Made by a program: the position numbers and the translations under genes
DNA from: Marinobacter pelagius
GTDB taxonomy: Bacteria; Pseudomonadota; Gammaproteobacteria; Pseudomonadales; Oleiphilaceae
Assembly: GCF_900114925.1 (NCBI RefSeq)
Contig: NZ_FOUR01000003.1
Coordinates: 372,001 to 436,000, forward strand
Length of the DNA: 64,000 nucleotides
Direction of reading: 5' to 3'
Notes under the pieces: generated by a model
Database searches by the model: none
Told to the model about the DNA's origin: nothing
Seen by the model: the letters and a program-made list of their open reading frames with translations, nothing else
Part shown: in pieces, positions 9,695-18,440 of the stretch
Position numbering within the stretch: position 1 is the stretch's first letter
Layout of the letters: each line of letters starts with the position of its first letter

Positions 9695-9750
9695 AGGCCA
9701 AAGCTGCATAACGGGCGTATTCATGACCGCAAACGCCAAAGATTGAGTGA

Positions 9751-9856
9751 GGAGGTGGGGCACTGCTTCCGTGGAATGTTGAAGGCCAGGGATGGCCTGA
9801 AACAAGCGCACATGGACGTGCTCGTAGCGGTTCCACGGAAGCAGTGCCCCACCTCC
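9751..9856 (+). repeat. Structured intergenic element, copy C
   Basis: Perfect 26-nt arms at 9751-9776 and 9831-9856 enclose a 54-nt core. On the plus strand the core folds as AGGCCA/TGGCCT with loop GGGA and GCAC/GTGC with loop ATGGAC. It lies in the leader of ahcY, ending 72 nt before its start codon, so the ahcY transcript may carry the GGA strand. It is in inverted orientation to copy B, whose core it matches at about nine in ten positions. Confidence 0.85.
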
Positions 9857-9928
9857 GGCAACTCCCAAACTAGAGGCCAGAGGACAACCGACTCCAAAGG
9901 CCAAAAACAGAACTGACAGGAGAACACC

Positions 9929-11323
9929 ATGAGCACTCCGGCAGAAAAACTGAACAGCTTCGACGACTACAAAGTCCGCGATATCTCCCTGGCCGACTGG
10001 GGCCGGAAAGAGATCAAGATCGCCGAAGGCGAAATGCCCGCCCTGATGGCTCTGCGTAATAAATACAAGACAGAGCAGCCGCTCAAAGGCGCCAACATCA
10101 TGGGCTGCATCCACATGACCATCCAGACCGCGGTTCTCATTGAAACCCTGGTCGAACTGGGTGCCAACGTACGCTGGTCCTCCTGCAACATCTTCTCCAC
10201 CCAGGACCAGGCCGCCGCGGCCGTCGCCGCCCAAGGCATTCCTGTTTTCGCCTGGAAAGGTGAAACCGAGGAAGAGTACGAGTGGTGCCTCGAGCGCACC
10301 GTGGGTGCGGACGTGGACGGCTGGGAACCGAACATGATCCTGGACGACGGCGGCGACCTCACCGCCCTGCTTCACGACAAATATCCGGAGATCCTCGAAA
10401 AGAGCCACGGCATCACCGAGGAAACCACCACCGGCGTTCACCGCCTGCAGGAAATGCTGCGTGAAGGCACCCTGAAGGTGCCGGCGATCAACGTGAACGA
10501 TTCCGTGACCAAGTCCAAGAACGACAACAAGTACGGCTGCCGCCACAGCCTGAATGACGCCATCAAGCGTGCCACCGACCACCTGCTGTCCGGCAAGAAG
10601 GCCCTGGTCATCGGTTACGGTGACGTGGGCAAGGGTTCCGCCCTGTCCCTGCGCCAGGAAGGCATGATCGTAAAAGTCACCGAAGCCGATCCAATCTGTG
10701 CCATGCAGGCCTGCATGGACGGCTTTGAAGTGGTTTCTCCGTACCTTGACGGTGTAAACACCGGCACCGAGGCTGGCATCGACAAAGACCTGCTTGGCAG
10801 CACCGACCTCCTGGTGACCTCTACCGGTAACGTCAACGTCTGCGATGCCAACATGCTCAAGGCGCTGAAGACCGGTGCAATCGTGTGCAACATCGGTCAC
10901 TTCGACAACGAGATCGATACCGCCTACATGCGCAAGAACTGGGAGTGGGACGAGGTGAAGCCTCAGGTTCACGTCATCTACCGTGACAAGGCCACCAACG
11001 ACCACCTGATCCTGCTGTCCGAAGGCCGCCTGGTAAACCTCGGCAACGCCACCGGCCACCCGTCCCGGATTATGGACGGCTCGTTTGCCAACCAGGTACT
11101 GGCACAGATGTACCTGTTCGAGCGCAAGTTCGGCGACCTGCCGGAAGACTCCAAGACTAAAGGCGTCTACGTTCAGGTGCTGCCGAAGCAACTGGACGAA
11201 GAAGTGGCCCGCGCCATGGTGGAAGGTTTCGGTGGCGTGATCACCAAGATGACCCCGGAGCAGGCAAAATACATCGGCGTACCGGTCGAAGGCCCGTACA
11301 AGCCGGAAAGCTACAGGTACTAA
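9929..11323 (+). CDS. ahcY: S-adenosylhomocysteine hydrolase
   Basis: This NAD-dependent cytosolic tetramer splits S-adenosylhomocysteine into adenosine and homocysteine, relieving product inhibition of methyltransferases. Its 464 residues include the NAD-binding [17 protein letters not shown] at about 230, [29 protein letters not shown] and the diagnostic C-terminus [18 protein letters not shown] ribosome binding site precedes the ATG. The 450-nt leader holds two structured elements and a possible operator. I looked for an SAH riboswitch (GAGGAGCGCUGC-type core) and found none. metF follows 12 nt downstream, likely in one transcript. Confidence 0.98.
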   Translation: MSTPAEKLNSFDDYKVRDISLADWGRKEIKIAEGEMPALMALRNKYKTEQPLKGANIMGCIHMTIQTAVLIETLVELGANVRWSSCNIFSTQDQAAAAVAAQGIPVFAWKGETEEEYEWCLERTVGADVDGWEPNMILDDGGDLTALLHDKYPEILEKSHGITEETTTGVHRLQEMLREGTLKVPAINVNDSVTKSKNDNKYGCRHSLNDAIKRATDHLLSGKKALVIGYGDVGKGSALSLRQEGMIVKVTEADPICAMQACMDGFEVVSPYLDGVNTGTEAGIDKDLLGSTDLLVTSTGNVNVCDANMLKALKTGAIVCNIGHFDNEIDTAYMRKNWEWDEVKPQVHVIYRDKATNDHLILLSEGRLVNLGNATGHPSRIMDGSFANQVLAQMYLFERKFGDLPEDSKTKGVYVQVLPKQLDEEVARAMVEGFGGVITKMTPEQAKYIGVPVEGPYKPESYRY

Positions 11324-11335
11324 GCGGAACAGATC

Positions 11336-12205
11336 ATGGAATCCCAGAAGCAATTCAAGCGCCGATTCAGCTTCGAGTTTTTCCCGCCCAAGACCGATCA
11401 GGGCAAGGAGAAGCTGCAGACAGTGCGCAACAAATTGGCTGAGGTGGAACCGGACTTCTTCTCGGTCACCTTCGGCGCGGGCGGTTCCACCCGGGACCGC
11501 ACCATTGAAACCGTGCTCAGCCTGCACAAGCAGGGCATTTCCACGGCGCCGCACCTGTCCTGCGTGGGTGGCACCCGCGAGGAAATCGGTGAACTGCTGG
11601 ACCTGTACAAGGAAAACGGCATCAACCGGATCGTCGCCCTGCGGGGCGACCTGCCCTCAGGCATGGGGGCCTCCGGTGAGCTGCGCTACGCCAATGAACT
11701 GGTGGAATTCATCCGGGAACACAGCGGTGATCACTTCAACCTGGAAGTGGCCGCCTACCCGGAGTTCCATCCCCAGGCCCGCAATGCCGAAGAAGACCTG
11801 AAGAACTTTGCCCGCAAGGTACAGGCCGGCGCCAACAGCGCCATCACGCAGTACTTCTTCAATGCGGACAGCTACTTCTACTTCATCGAGCGCCTCGAGA
11901 AGGTGGGCGTCACCATTCCGGTGGTGCCGGGCATCATGCCCATCGTCAACTTCTCCAGCCTGGTGCGCTTCTCCGATATGTGCGGCGCGGAAATCCCCCG
12001 CTGGATCCGCAAGCAGCTGGAAGCCTACGGCGACGACAGCGACAGCATCCGCAAGTTCGGCGAAGAAGTGGTAACCAGAATGTGTGAACGGCTGCTGAAG
12101 GCGGGCGCACCGGGGCTGCACTTCTATACCCTGAACCAGGCGGAGCCGAGCCTGAGTATCTGGAAGAATCTGGGCATCAGCGATCGGGAGAAAATTGCAT
12201 TCTGA
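11336..12205 (+). CDS. metF: 5,10-methylenetetrahydrofolate reductase
   Basis: This flavoprotein reduces 5,10-methylene-THF to 5-methyl-THF, the methyl donor for methionine synthase. Its 289 residues form the expected single TIM barrel, with FSFEFFPPKTDQGKEKL at the start, SVTFGAGGSTRDRT at about 43, NRIVALRGDLPSG at about 98 and PGIMPIVNFSS at about 200. It lies 12 nt after ahcY, so the two are probably co-transcribed. With metK and ahcY it completes most of the methyl cycle at this locus. A palindrome followed by six T lies 30 nt beyond its stop and could terminate it. Confidence 0.96.
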   Translation: MESQKQFKRRFSFEFFPPKTDQGKEKLQTVRNKLAEVEPDFFSVTFGAGGSTRDRTIETVLSLHKQGISTAPHLSCVGGTREEIGELLDLYKENGINRIVALRGDLPSGMGASGELRYANELVEFIREHSGDHFNLEVAAYPEFHPQARNAEEDLKNFARKVQAGANSAITQYFFNADSYFYFIERLEKVGVTIPVVPGIMPIVNFSSLVRFSDMCGAEIPRWIRKQLEAYGDDSDSIRKFGEEVVTRMCERLLKAGAPGLHFYTLNQAEPSLSIWKNLGISDREKIAF

Positions 12206-12234
12206 ATGCCGGGATGGCGTAAAGCTCTGAACAT

Positions 12235-12270
12235 GGGGTCAGATGAAGGCTTTCATCTGACTCCTTTTTT
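12235..12270 (+). terminator. GGGGTC-type palindrome with T run after metF
   Basis: The 30-nt palindrome GGGGTCAGATGAA..TTCATCTGACTCC at 12235-12264 is followed by TTTTTT. It belongs to the same repeat family as those at 3811, 52406 and 63319, and here also has the form of an intrinsic terminator. Confidence 0.7.
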
Positions 12271-12289
12271 ATATCTGCACCCTACCCCC

Positions 12290-12319
12290 GGGGTCTGAAG
12301 AACGCCTTCTTCTGACCCC
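12290..12319. repeat. GGGGTC-type palindromic repeat, variant
   Basis: GGGGTCTGAAGAA and TTCTTCTGACCCC form a near-perfect 13-bp stem over a 4-nt loop. The inner arm (GAAGAA) differs from the GATGAA of other copies but both sides changed together, so pairing is kept. The rest of 12320-12486 holds only the leader of the next gene. Confidence 0.75.
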
Positions 12320-12486
12320 ACCTTCATCCCCCAAGCATTTGATTTTAGGCAGCCCGGTGGGTAATAGTCTAAAGTGTATGTGTTGCAATCCCATAAACGC
12401 TCCCCGGAAGCCACGGTCACCAGAAGTGGTTGTTCCGGCTTGCCTTACCGGGCAAACGGGGCCTGAAAAAAGCAAAAGGAGAAAGC

Positions 12487-13242
12487 ATGAGCACGAAATG
12501 GCTGAAAACTCTTGGCGCCAGCCTGGCACTGACTGTGGCGGCGGGAACAGCTAGCGCGGAAAACCTGAAAGTGGTCACCGACCCGAGCTTCGTTCCGTTC
12601 GAGATGATGGACCAGGAAACCGGCGAAATGATCGGTTTCGACATGGAGATCATCGCCGAAGTAGCCAAGCGTGCGGGCTTTGAATATGACCTGCAAACCA
12701 TGGACTTCAATGGCATCATCCCGGCCCTGCAGACCGGTAACGTGGATATCGCCATTGCCGGTATCACCATCACCGAAGAGCGCGAGCAGATCGTCGACTT
12801 TTCCGATCCGTACTACGATTCCGGTCTGCGCATCCTGGTGCGTGAAGGTAGCGATATGGAGGAGTTGAGCGACCTGGAAGGCAAGAAGGTCGGCACCAAG
12901 ATCGGCAGTACCTCCTACGATTACCTGATGGCCAACCTGGAAGCCGATGACGGAGTTACTCCCTATCCGGGCAGCTCCGACATGTACATGGCCCTGATGT
13001 CCCGCGCCATCGACGCCGTCTTCTATGACGCGCCCAACGTTGGCTACTTCGCCCGTACCAAGGGTGAAGGCAAAGTCACTACCGTCGGCCCGCTGTATGA
13101 AGGCCAGCAGTATGGTATTGCCCTGGTGGAGGGCAGTGAATGGGTTGATGAAGTCAACGCTGCACTGGCTTCCATGAAGGAAGACGGTACCTACAAGAGC
13201 ATCTATGAGAAGTGGTTCGGCCCGATGCCTGAGGGCATGTAA
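12487..13242 (+). CDS. Periplasmic amino acid-binding protein of ABC transporter
   Basis: This is a solute-binding protein of family 3 that presents a polar amino acid to the membrane permease. The ATG at 12487 follows AAAAGGAGA; an upstream in-frame ATG at 12430 is less likely. Residues 1-24 are a signal peptide ending in TASA. The mature part has VTDPSFVPFEMMD, GFDMEIIAEVAKRAGF, the ligand-site stretch IAGITITEEREQIVDFSDPYY and LEGKKVGTKIGSTSYDY. It is the first of three genes with a permease and an ATPase. Sequence type suggests glutamine, arginine or a related substrate, but specificity cannot be read from the sequence. Confidence 0.9.
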   Translation: MSTKWLKTLGASLALTVAAGTASAENLKVVTDPSFVPFEMMDQETGEMIGFDMEIIAEVAKRAGFEYDLQTMDFNGIIPALQTGNVDIAIAGITITEEREQIVDFSDPYYDSGLRILVREGSDMEELSDLEGKKVGTKIGSTSYDYLMANLEADDGVTPYPGSSDMYMALMSRAIDAVFYDAPNVGYFARTKGEGKVTTVGPLYEGQQYGIALVEGSEWVDEVNAALASMKEDGTYKSIYEKWFGPMPEGM

Positions 13243-13332
13243 GGGCTGAAGGATCATCCGATCCGATTCCCCGCGCCGGGGCCCCTGTGCCCCGGCTGTT
13301 CCTGACTCCAACTTCCTGCGGAGACACTAACC

Positions 13333-14004
13333 GTGGAATTCCAGTTTCAGTTCGATTGGCAAGCAGCCATCGACTCTATCCCTTTTCTGCTCAAAGGGAT
13401 CCCCTACACCCTGTTGATCTCGTTTGGCGGCCTGCTTATCGGTTTCGTGCTGGGTATCATTTTCGGCCTGCTGAGCATCAACAAGAAGTGGTTCCTGCGC
13501 TGGCCGGCGACCGCTTATATCGAGATATTCCGCGGCACCCCCATCCTGGTACAGGTGCTGTTCATCTTCTACGGCCTGCCCGACCTGATTGGCGGACCGA
13601 TTGATCCGCTGACTGCCGGTATCGCGGCCATCGCCCTGAACTCCGGTGCCTACATCTCGGAAGTGGTCCGTGGCGGCGTACAGTCCATCGACAAGGGCCA
13701 GACCGAAGCCGGCCTTTCCCTGGGCCTGTCCCGTACCCAGACCTTCTGGTCCATCATCTGGCCCCAGGCCTTCCGTCGCATGATTCCGCCTCTTGGCAAC
13801 CAGGCCATTGTCAGTATCAAGGACACCTCCCTGTTCTCCGTCATCGGTGTCGGTGAGCTGGTCCGTCAGGGTCAGATCTACATCGCCAACACCTTTACCG
13901 CGTTCGAGGTTTATTTTGTGGTGGCCATCCTTTATCTGGCGATCACCCTGTCCCTGTCATTTATCCTCCGCCTGGTAGAGCGGCGCGGACTGGCATCTGT
14001 CTGA
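13333..14004 (+). CDS. Amino acid ABC transporter permease
   Basis: This is an inner-membrane permease of the HisM/GlnP type, 223 residues. The GTG start at 13333 follows a GCGGAGA ribosome binding site. It has about five transmembrane segments and the EAA loop contacting the ATPase, visible as [22 protein letters not shown] at about 121-142. The segment [20 protein letters not shown] is typical of polar amino acid permeases. There is a single permease gene, so the channel is probably a homodimer. It lies 90 nt after the binding-protein gene and 13 nt before the ATPase gene. Confidence 0.92.
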   Translation: MEFQFQFDWQAAIDSIPFLLKGIPYTLLISFGGLLIGFVLGIIFGLLSINKKWFLRWPATAYIEIFRGTPILVQVLFIFYGLPDLIGGPIDPLTAGIAAIALNSGAYISEVVRGGVQSIDKGQTEAGLSLGLSRTQTFWSIIWPQAFRRMIPPLGNQAIVSIKDTSLFSVIGVGELVRQGQIYIANTFTAFEVYFVVAILYLAITLSLSFILRLVERRGLASV

Positions 14005-14017
14005 AGGAAAGGTACCC

Positions 14018-14764
14018 ATGACTCATATCGTAGAAATGAAGGGCATGAACAAGTACTTCGGCAAGCTGCATGTCCTCAAGAACATAGACCTGACGGTCGA
14101 GCAGGGTGAAGTGGTGGTGATCATCGGCGCCAGCGGCTCCGGCAAATCCACCCTGATCCGCTGCGTGAACGGCCTGGAAGAATTCGAATCCGGCAAACTG
14201 GTGGTCGACGGCCAGGCGCTCGCCCCGAAGGGCGGCAACCAGAAGGCCCTGACCGAGATCCGCAAGGAAGTCGGCATGGTGTTCCAGCAGTTCAACCTGT
14301 TCCCTCACCTGACGGTGAAGAAGAACGTCATGCTGGGGCCCATGAAGGTGAAGAACGCCTCTCAGGTGGTGGCCAATGCCACCGCCGAGCGGCTGCTGAA
14401 CCGGGTCGGTATCGGCAACCAGGCCGACAAGTACCCGAGCCACCTCTCCGGTGGTCAGCAGCAACGGGTGGCCATCGCCCGCGCCCTGGCCATGGAACCG
14501 CGCCTGATGCTGTTCGACGAACCGACATCCGCCCTCGATCCGGAAATGATCGGCGAAGTGCTGGACGTCATGCGCGAACTGGCCAAGGAAGGGATGACCA
14601 TGATGGTCGTGACCCACGAAATGGGCTTCGCCCGTGAAGTGGCGGACCGGGTCATCTACATCCACGAAGGCCAGATCGTGGAACAGGGCAAACCGGACGA
14701 CGTGTTCGACAACCCGCAGAATGAACGTACCCAGGCGTTCCTCTCACGGGTGTTAGCTCACTGA
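14018..14764 (+). CDS. Amino acid ABC transporter ATP-binding protein, GlnQ type
   Basis: This cytoplasmic ATPase of 248 residues powers the transporter above. Walker A is GASGSGKST at about 38-46, the Q-loop is in [13 protein letters not shown], the signature [15 protein letters not shown] sits at about 145-160, Walker B is [14 protein letters not shown], and the switch histidine is in [15 protein letters not shown]. The ribosome binding site is AAGGAAAGG. It closes a three-gene operon and is followed 10 nt later by a strong terminator. Confidence 0.95.
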   Translation: MTHIVEMKGMNKYFGKLHVLKNIDLTVEQGEVVVIIGASGSGKSTLIRCVNGLEEFESGKLVVDGQALAPKGGNQKALTEIRKEVGMVFQQFNLFPHLTVKKNVMLGPMKVKNASQVVANATAERLLNRVGIGNQADKYPSHLSGGQQQRVAIARALAMEPRLMLFDEPTSALDPEMIGEVLDVMRELAKEGMTMMVVTHEMGFAREVADRVIYIHEGQIVEQGKPDDVFDNPQNERTQAFLSRVLAH

Positions 14765-14774
14765 CCCTGGCCGA

Positions 14775-14806
14775 TGAAGCCCCGATTTACGGGGCTTCAT
14801 TCTTTT
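14775..14806 (+). terminator. Rho-independent terminator of the ABC operon
   Basis: The 10-bp stem TGAAGCCCCG/CGGGGCTTCA with loop ATTTA is followed by TTCTTTT, just after the ATPase stop codon. Confidence 0.92.
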
Positions 14807-14903
14807 ACGCCGCAACTCAAGCCAGAAACTTGCACAGAAATTAGACAGCACTTCCCCATCGACTATTCTTTTGTCAGAGACCAATGTTCAAAGGGAGGTG
14901 CAC

Positions 14904-15515
14904 ATGAATTGGTCCTTTACTCCCCGATACCTGCTTCTATCAGTAACCCTCTTCAGTTTGAGCAGCAGTGTCTGTGCCCAGTCGGCGGAAGAACTGCTCA
15001 AAGAGATCAGCGAACGGAAAGAACGAATCAACCAGTTCCGTGCACTACTGAATGACCCCGACCAGAGCACCCGGCTGGCCGCCCTGGATGTAATGCTCAA
15101 ATCGGACGACCTCGCGATGAAAGAGGTGGCCTATGGCGTAGGCTTCAACAGTGCAGATGATGCCATGAGAGCTCTGGCCCTGAAGGGAAAATTCAGGGAC
15201 ATCACAGTTCTGCCCTTTAAACTCACGGCCGGTGAGGAAGAAACGGAGAGTGAAAAAAGCACCCTGGAAAAGTGGAGCGGGTCATACAGCTTTACGCTCG
15301 GCGAATTCGACGAAAGCACTGGACAATTCACCTTTTTCGGTGGCGACGCACCCAGATCAACGATGAAAGGGCAGATAAGTGGAACCGGTCTGGAGTTCCA
15401 GTCATATCGTTGTCAGGGATACTTTACACTGGGAGACAGTGCAAACCTGATCGGAGAACTCCGCTGCAACGCTCCCCATGAGGGAACCTATGCGGCCTCG
15501 GCCAGGTTACAGTAG
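14904..15515 (+). CDS. Small exported protein of unknown function
   Basis: The ATG at 14904 follows a strong AAGGGAGGTG ribosome binding site, favouring it over the upstream in-frame ATG at 14871. The product has 203 residues with a signal peptide of about 26 residues (cleavage after VCA). Residues 30-55 are charged and may form a helix (LLKEISERKERINQF). The rest looks like a beta-rich domain with two cysteines (YRCQGYF and LRCNAP) that could form a disulfide. I do not recognise a family. It is transcribed towards the three-gene operon that follows on the opposite strand, with one base between their stop codons. Confidence 0.65.
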   Translation: MNWSFTPRYLLLSVTLFSLSSSVCAQSAEELLKEISERKERINQFRALLNDPDQSTRLAALDVMLKSDDLAMKEVAYGVGFNSADDAMRALALKGKFRDITVLPFKLTAGEEETESEKSTLEKWSGSYSFTLGEFDESTGQFTFFGGDAPRSTMKGQISGTGLEFQSYRCQGYFTLGDSANLIGELRCNAPHEGTYAASARLQ

Positions 15516-15516
15516 G

Positions 15517-16599
15517 TCACTTGGCGGGAATCACCAGGCCAGCAAGCCCGACTCCAGTCCCGTCGCCCCAATGGGAGTAGATCCGAAGCATCACCTTGCG
15601 AGCACGGACTGGAGCAAAGACCACCTGTCTGGAACTTTCTGAGGTGAAATAGGTTCCCGAAAAAACAGACATCCAACCGCCTTCGTCCCTGGAACTGACC
15701 AGCAGCTCAAAGTCTCGGGGCAGCCGCTCCGGTGGCATAATACCCTCGCCAATTAGCACCACCCGATCAACCGCATGTACCCCGCCCCCTCGCAGATCAA
15801 CAACCACCTCTATCGGAAACCCTTCGGGCTGGGCCAGCCAGACAGTGTCAGCTTCACCATCATCAATCAGGTTCGATACCCGGTATTCGACGGATACGGC
15901 CGGGCTCGACCAACGTTCAACCGTTTCGGCAAGATTGCCTTCGTCGGCCACCTTTGGCTTCGGCGACACTGATTTTGCCAACTGGTTGCCGCTCGCGAGG
16001 CCGAAGAATGGACGAACGGTCTCCACGGCGCGATCAAACCGGAGCACCTTGCCTTCACCAGTCTGCGGATCAACCGACATCAGGATCCCGGCTGGCGTCT
16101 TACCCAGCGCGAGCAGGCTTCCACTAAGTCCCTTGAACAGCTGGTTATCGGGCCCGACAGGGCTGACCCTCAGGTACAGAAGACCGACATCCGAAACCCG
16201 GACATCTCTCCGGCTGAGACTGCCGTCGGAATTCACCGATACAATCTGGCCGTTTCCTTCTGTCGACAACACGCGATCCAGAGAAAAGGAACCGTCCAGA
16301 TCAAACTCACAGTCATCTGTGATCGCACCGGTCACGCGTAGCACCGCAAGATCGTATCCGAACCGTTGCAGCAGGTCCGCTTCTCCTCTGGGACGGGCGC
16401 TGCTACCACCGACCAGGGTGGCGAAAAAGCCGTCACCCATCACGTGGGCAGGAGTGACGGCGTAGCATTCATTCAGGCGACTCATCAGCACCGCCTGTCC
16501 GTTCTCCCCGGATCTCACAAAGGCCTGAAAAGGCATCGCCTCTGCCGTGGGAATCACCTGGAACAGGATAACCATGACCAAAGCGATCGTTCTAATCAT
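15517..16599 (-). CDS. Exported trypsin-like serine protease with discoidin-like C-terminal domain
   Basis: This 360-residue protein starts at the ATG at 16599, giving a signal peptide MIRTIALVMVILFQVIPTAEA. The N-terminal half (about 25-200) keeps a chymotrypsin-type triad: His in TPAHVMGDG, Asp in YDLAVLRV and Ser in KGLSGSLLAL. The C-terminal half (about 230-360) resembles an F5/8 type C (discoidin-like) beta-sandwich, including LPRDFELLVSS, ARKVMLRIYSHWG and GVGLAGLVI. The substrate is unknown; an envelope or surface role is inferred from export. It is the last gene of a tightly overlapping three-gene operon (8-nt overlap with the upstream gene). Confidence 0.7.
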   Translation of the reverse strand: MIRTIALVMVILFQVIPTAEAMPFQAFVRSGENGQAVLMSRLNECYAVTPAHVMGDGFFATLVGGSSARPRGEADLLQRFGYDLAVLRVTGAITDDCEFDLDGSFSLDRVLSTEGNGQIVSVNSDGSLSRRDVRVSDVGLLYLRVSPVGPDNQLFKGLSGSLLALGKTPAGILMSVDPQTGEGKVLRFDRAVETVRPFFGLASGNQLAKSVSPKPKVADEGNLAETVERWSSPAVSVEYRVSNLIDDGEADTVWLAQPEGFPIEVVVDLRGGGVHAVDRVVLIGEGIMPPERLPRDFELLVSSRDEGGWMSVFSGTYFTSESSRQVVFAPVRARKVMLRIYSHWGDGTGVGLAGLVIPAK

Positions 16600-17551
16600 T
16601 GCTTCCCACATCTCTGAGAATCTCACGAACATTGGAATAAATTTCTATCGCTGCAAAAAACAAGGCTCCGAGACCAGCCAAAAAAGACAGCAGGGGGTCA
16701 TAAAGGAATCGTGCCCAGCGTGTGGCCCTTATCTGATAGCCGGAACTACCCAGCCTCTCTACCTTGACGTGATCCGCACTACCATGTGCAACCAACTGAA
16801 TCGCATTTAGGGCCTCGGTGAACCTTTCCTGGTTGGTGGGCTCAATTCTGAAAAAACCTTCAACAGTGGCTTCCTCGCATTCTTTCCCTGATGAGTGATT
16901 GCAGAACCGGGCCTTATCGCCCCGATCCAGCTCGCTTGTGCCCGCATTGTAACGGGTATCCCGCACCAGCTGTTCTTCAAGCACGTTGACCGCCCCCTGC
17001 AACAGAACGCTGTCGACGCCACTGGCCACATCATCCCCGACTTCAAGAGTGCCCCGAAAAGGCCAGACAAGGGGCCTCTCGTCTGAAGACACCGTCAGCG
17101 AAGCCCAGCCTCCCAATATAAGCTCATCGGCACCGGGGCTGATGATACTGCCTGCCGACCCTTCGCTTGTGCGAAGCGTAAGCCTGACGTCCTGAATACC
17201 GTGACGCTGAATATCAACACGGGTCCCTGGACGAATCAAAAGATTAGCGCTCACCGGCAACAATATCCCGTCATCCTGTGTCGCGAAGGGATCCGTATAC
17301 AGGTCGGCTCCGCCAATGGGCCAGTCCGAAATACCGCCATCCGAGGTAACCAGAGAGGCCGTTTCCGTGACCGCATCCAAAGTGAAGATACGGTCGCGAC
17401 CATCCAGAAAGAGGCCCAAAACAATCAGTCCGAGACCTGCAGAACACAGTGCAGCCACTCTACGGGACTGTCTGGCCAGCCTCATTCTAAAAAAGAACCG
17501 GATTTTGCGAAGACGCTTACCTGCTGGACTGTCCCGCCCCATAGGCCTCAC
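16592..17551 (-). CDS. Membrane-anchored protein of unknown function
   Basis: This protein of 319 residues is not recognised. A very basic N-terminus (RLRKIRFFFRMRLARQSRR) precedes a transmembrane segment at about 33-51. A large extracytoplasmic domain of about 230 residues follows, then a second membrane segment at about 283-305. The domain between has repeated beta-like stretches and a possible disulfide pair (RFCNHSSGKECEE). It overlaps the upstream gene by 4 nt (ATGA) and the downstream protease gene by 8 nt, so the three are surely translated from one message. It could be the membrane partner of the exported protease. Confidence 0.65.
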   Translation of the reverse strand: MRPMGRDSPAGKRLRKIRFFFRMRLARQSRRVAALCSAGLGLIVLGLFLDGRDRIFTLDAVTETASLVTSDGGISDWPIGGADLYTDPFATQDDGILLPVSANLLIRPGTRVDIQRHGIQDVRLTLRTSEGSAGSIISPGADELILGGWASLTVSSDERPLVWPFRGTLEVGDDVASGVDSVLLQGAVNVLEEQLVRDTRYNAGTSELDRGDKARFCNHSSGKECEEATVEGFFRIEPTNQERFTEALNAIQLVAHGSADHVKVERLGSSGYQIRATRWARFLYDPLLSFLAGLGALFFAAIEIYSNVREILRDVGSND

Positions 17552-18261
17552 CTGCCCGAGCGTTGTGGTAAACGCACAACCAGTTCCGTTGGCGGCATCA
17601 TTCGATCAAACCGTCGGCGCATGATCCGGACGGTCAGGCTTCCGGTCGCTGAATCGGCAATGGGCACCGTGCATATGGTGTCGTACCCGGTCCGGCGTCC
17701 CTCCCTGATCAGACGGCATGCAAGGGTTCTGGCCTCGATATCAGGTGAGGTAATCACCGCAAACGTGTCCGACCGTCCGGAATTCACGAAAATATCCAGA
17801 GAGTCCGGTAATTTGTGGTTGTTCCCGCGGGCCGCGATCAGGACAGGGCCGCTTTGGGCCTCACTGCAATCTCCTTCGTAACCGAGGACCGATAGATCCG
17901 TTTCGGCGTAGCGACTCAGGTCATATCGGGATTTATACTGCAGGCGAACAGCATCGGCCTCCGAAACAGCAGGCCAGCGGAAGGTGTTTTCTGACCAGTA
18001 AAGACCATCGCGGGAAATCACCCGAACACAGACATCTTCACCTTCTCTTGCCGGTGAAGAAAACAGCGACAGGGCATGAGCGGCCATCGTGCCTGAAGAC
18101 AACACCCCGGCCACAACCCGGCCACTGACGGACGCCTCTTCAGTCAGTCTTTCCTGAAAGTCGTCGCCCTTGAGTTCTGCGAGCGCATCCTGGGCCGAGG
18201 AAGCCTGGGAGAAAAAAACGCCGAAGAAACTGATTGCCAGAACAATCGCTCGATAGTCCAT
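17548..18261 (-). CDS. Exported protein of unknown function, first gene of protease operon
   Basis: The ATG at 18261 follows AAGGAAG and gives 237 residues with a signal peptide ending in ASSAQ at about 23. The mature protein has four or more cysteines (DVCVRV, GDCSEAQ, LACRLI, TICTVP), consistent with a periplasmic disulfide-bonded fold. No family is recognised. Its stop overlaps the start of the membrane-protein gene by 4 nt. The role of the operon cannot be read from the sequence. A longer frame starting at 18318 lacks a better ribosome binding site. Confidence 0.65.
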   Translation of the reverse strand: MDYRAIVLAISFFGVFFSQASSAQDALAELKGDDFQERLTEEASVSGRVVAGVLSSGTMAAHALSLFSSPAREGEDVCVRVISRDGLYWSENTFRWPAVSEADAVRLQYKSRYDLSRYAETDLSVLGYEGDCSEAQSGPVLIAARGNNHKLPDSLDIFVNSGRSDTFAVITSPDIEARTLACRLIREGRRTGYDTICTVPIADSATGSLTVRIMRRRFDRMMPPTELVVRLPQRSGR

Positions 18262-18440
18262 CGTCCGCTTCCTTGTCACACTCTGTGACAGCGGATGGCT
18301 TGGCCTGCACTGCAGCAATCAGGAGCCAATCCGGATATGCTCCAATAACTATAGCAGGGAAATACAGCCTGGCGACTGATCCCTGCCGCTCCCCGGAATT
18401 GAGCCCACTTTCGCTTTCAAGAAGATTTCTTTTCCGACGA

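Noticed and set aside
9479..9928. SAH or SAM riboswitch before ahcY or metK
   Set aside because: The conserved GAGGAGCGCUGC-type SAH core and SAM riboswitch cores are not present; the structure seen belongs to the repeated elements B and C.
9614..11554. A 646-codon minus-strand frame across ahcY
   Set aside because: It is a shadow of ahcY and covers element C and the operator region as well; no family likeness.
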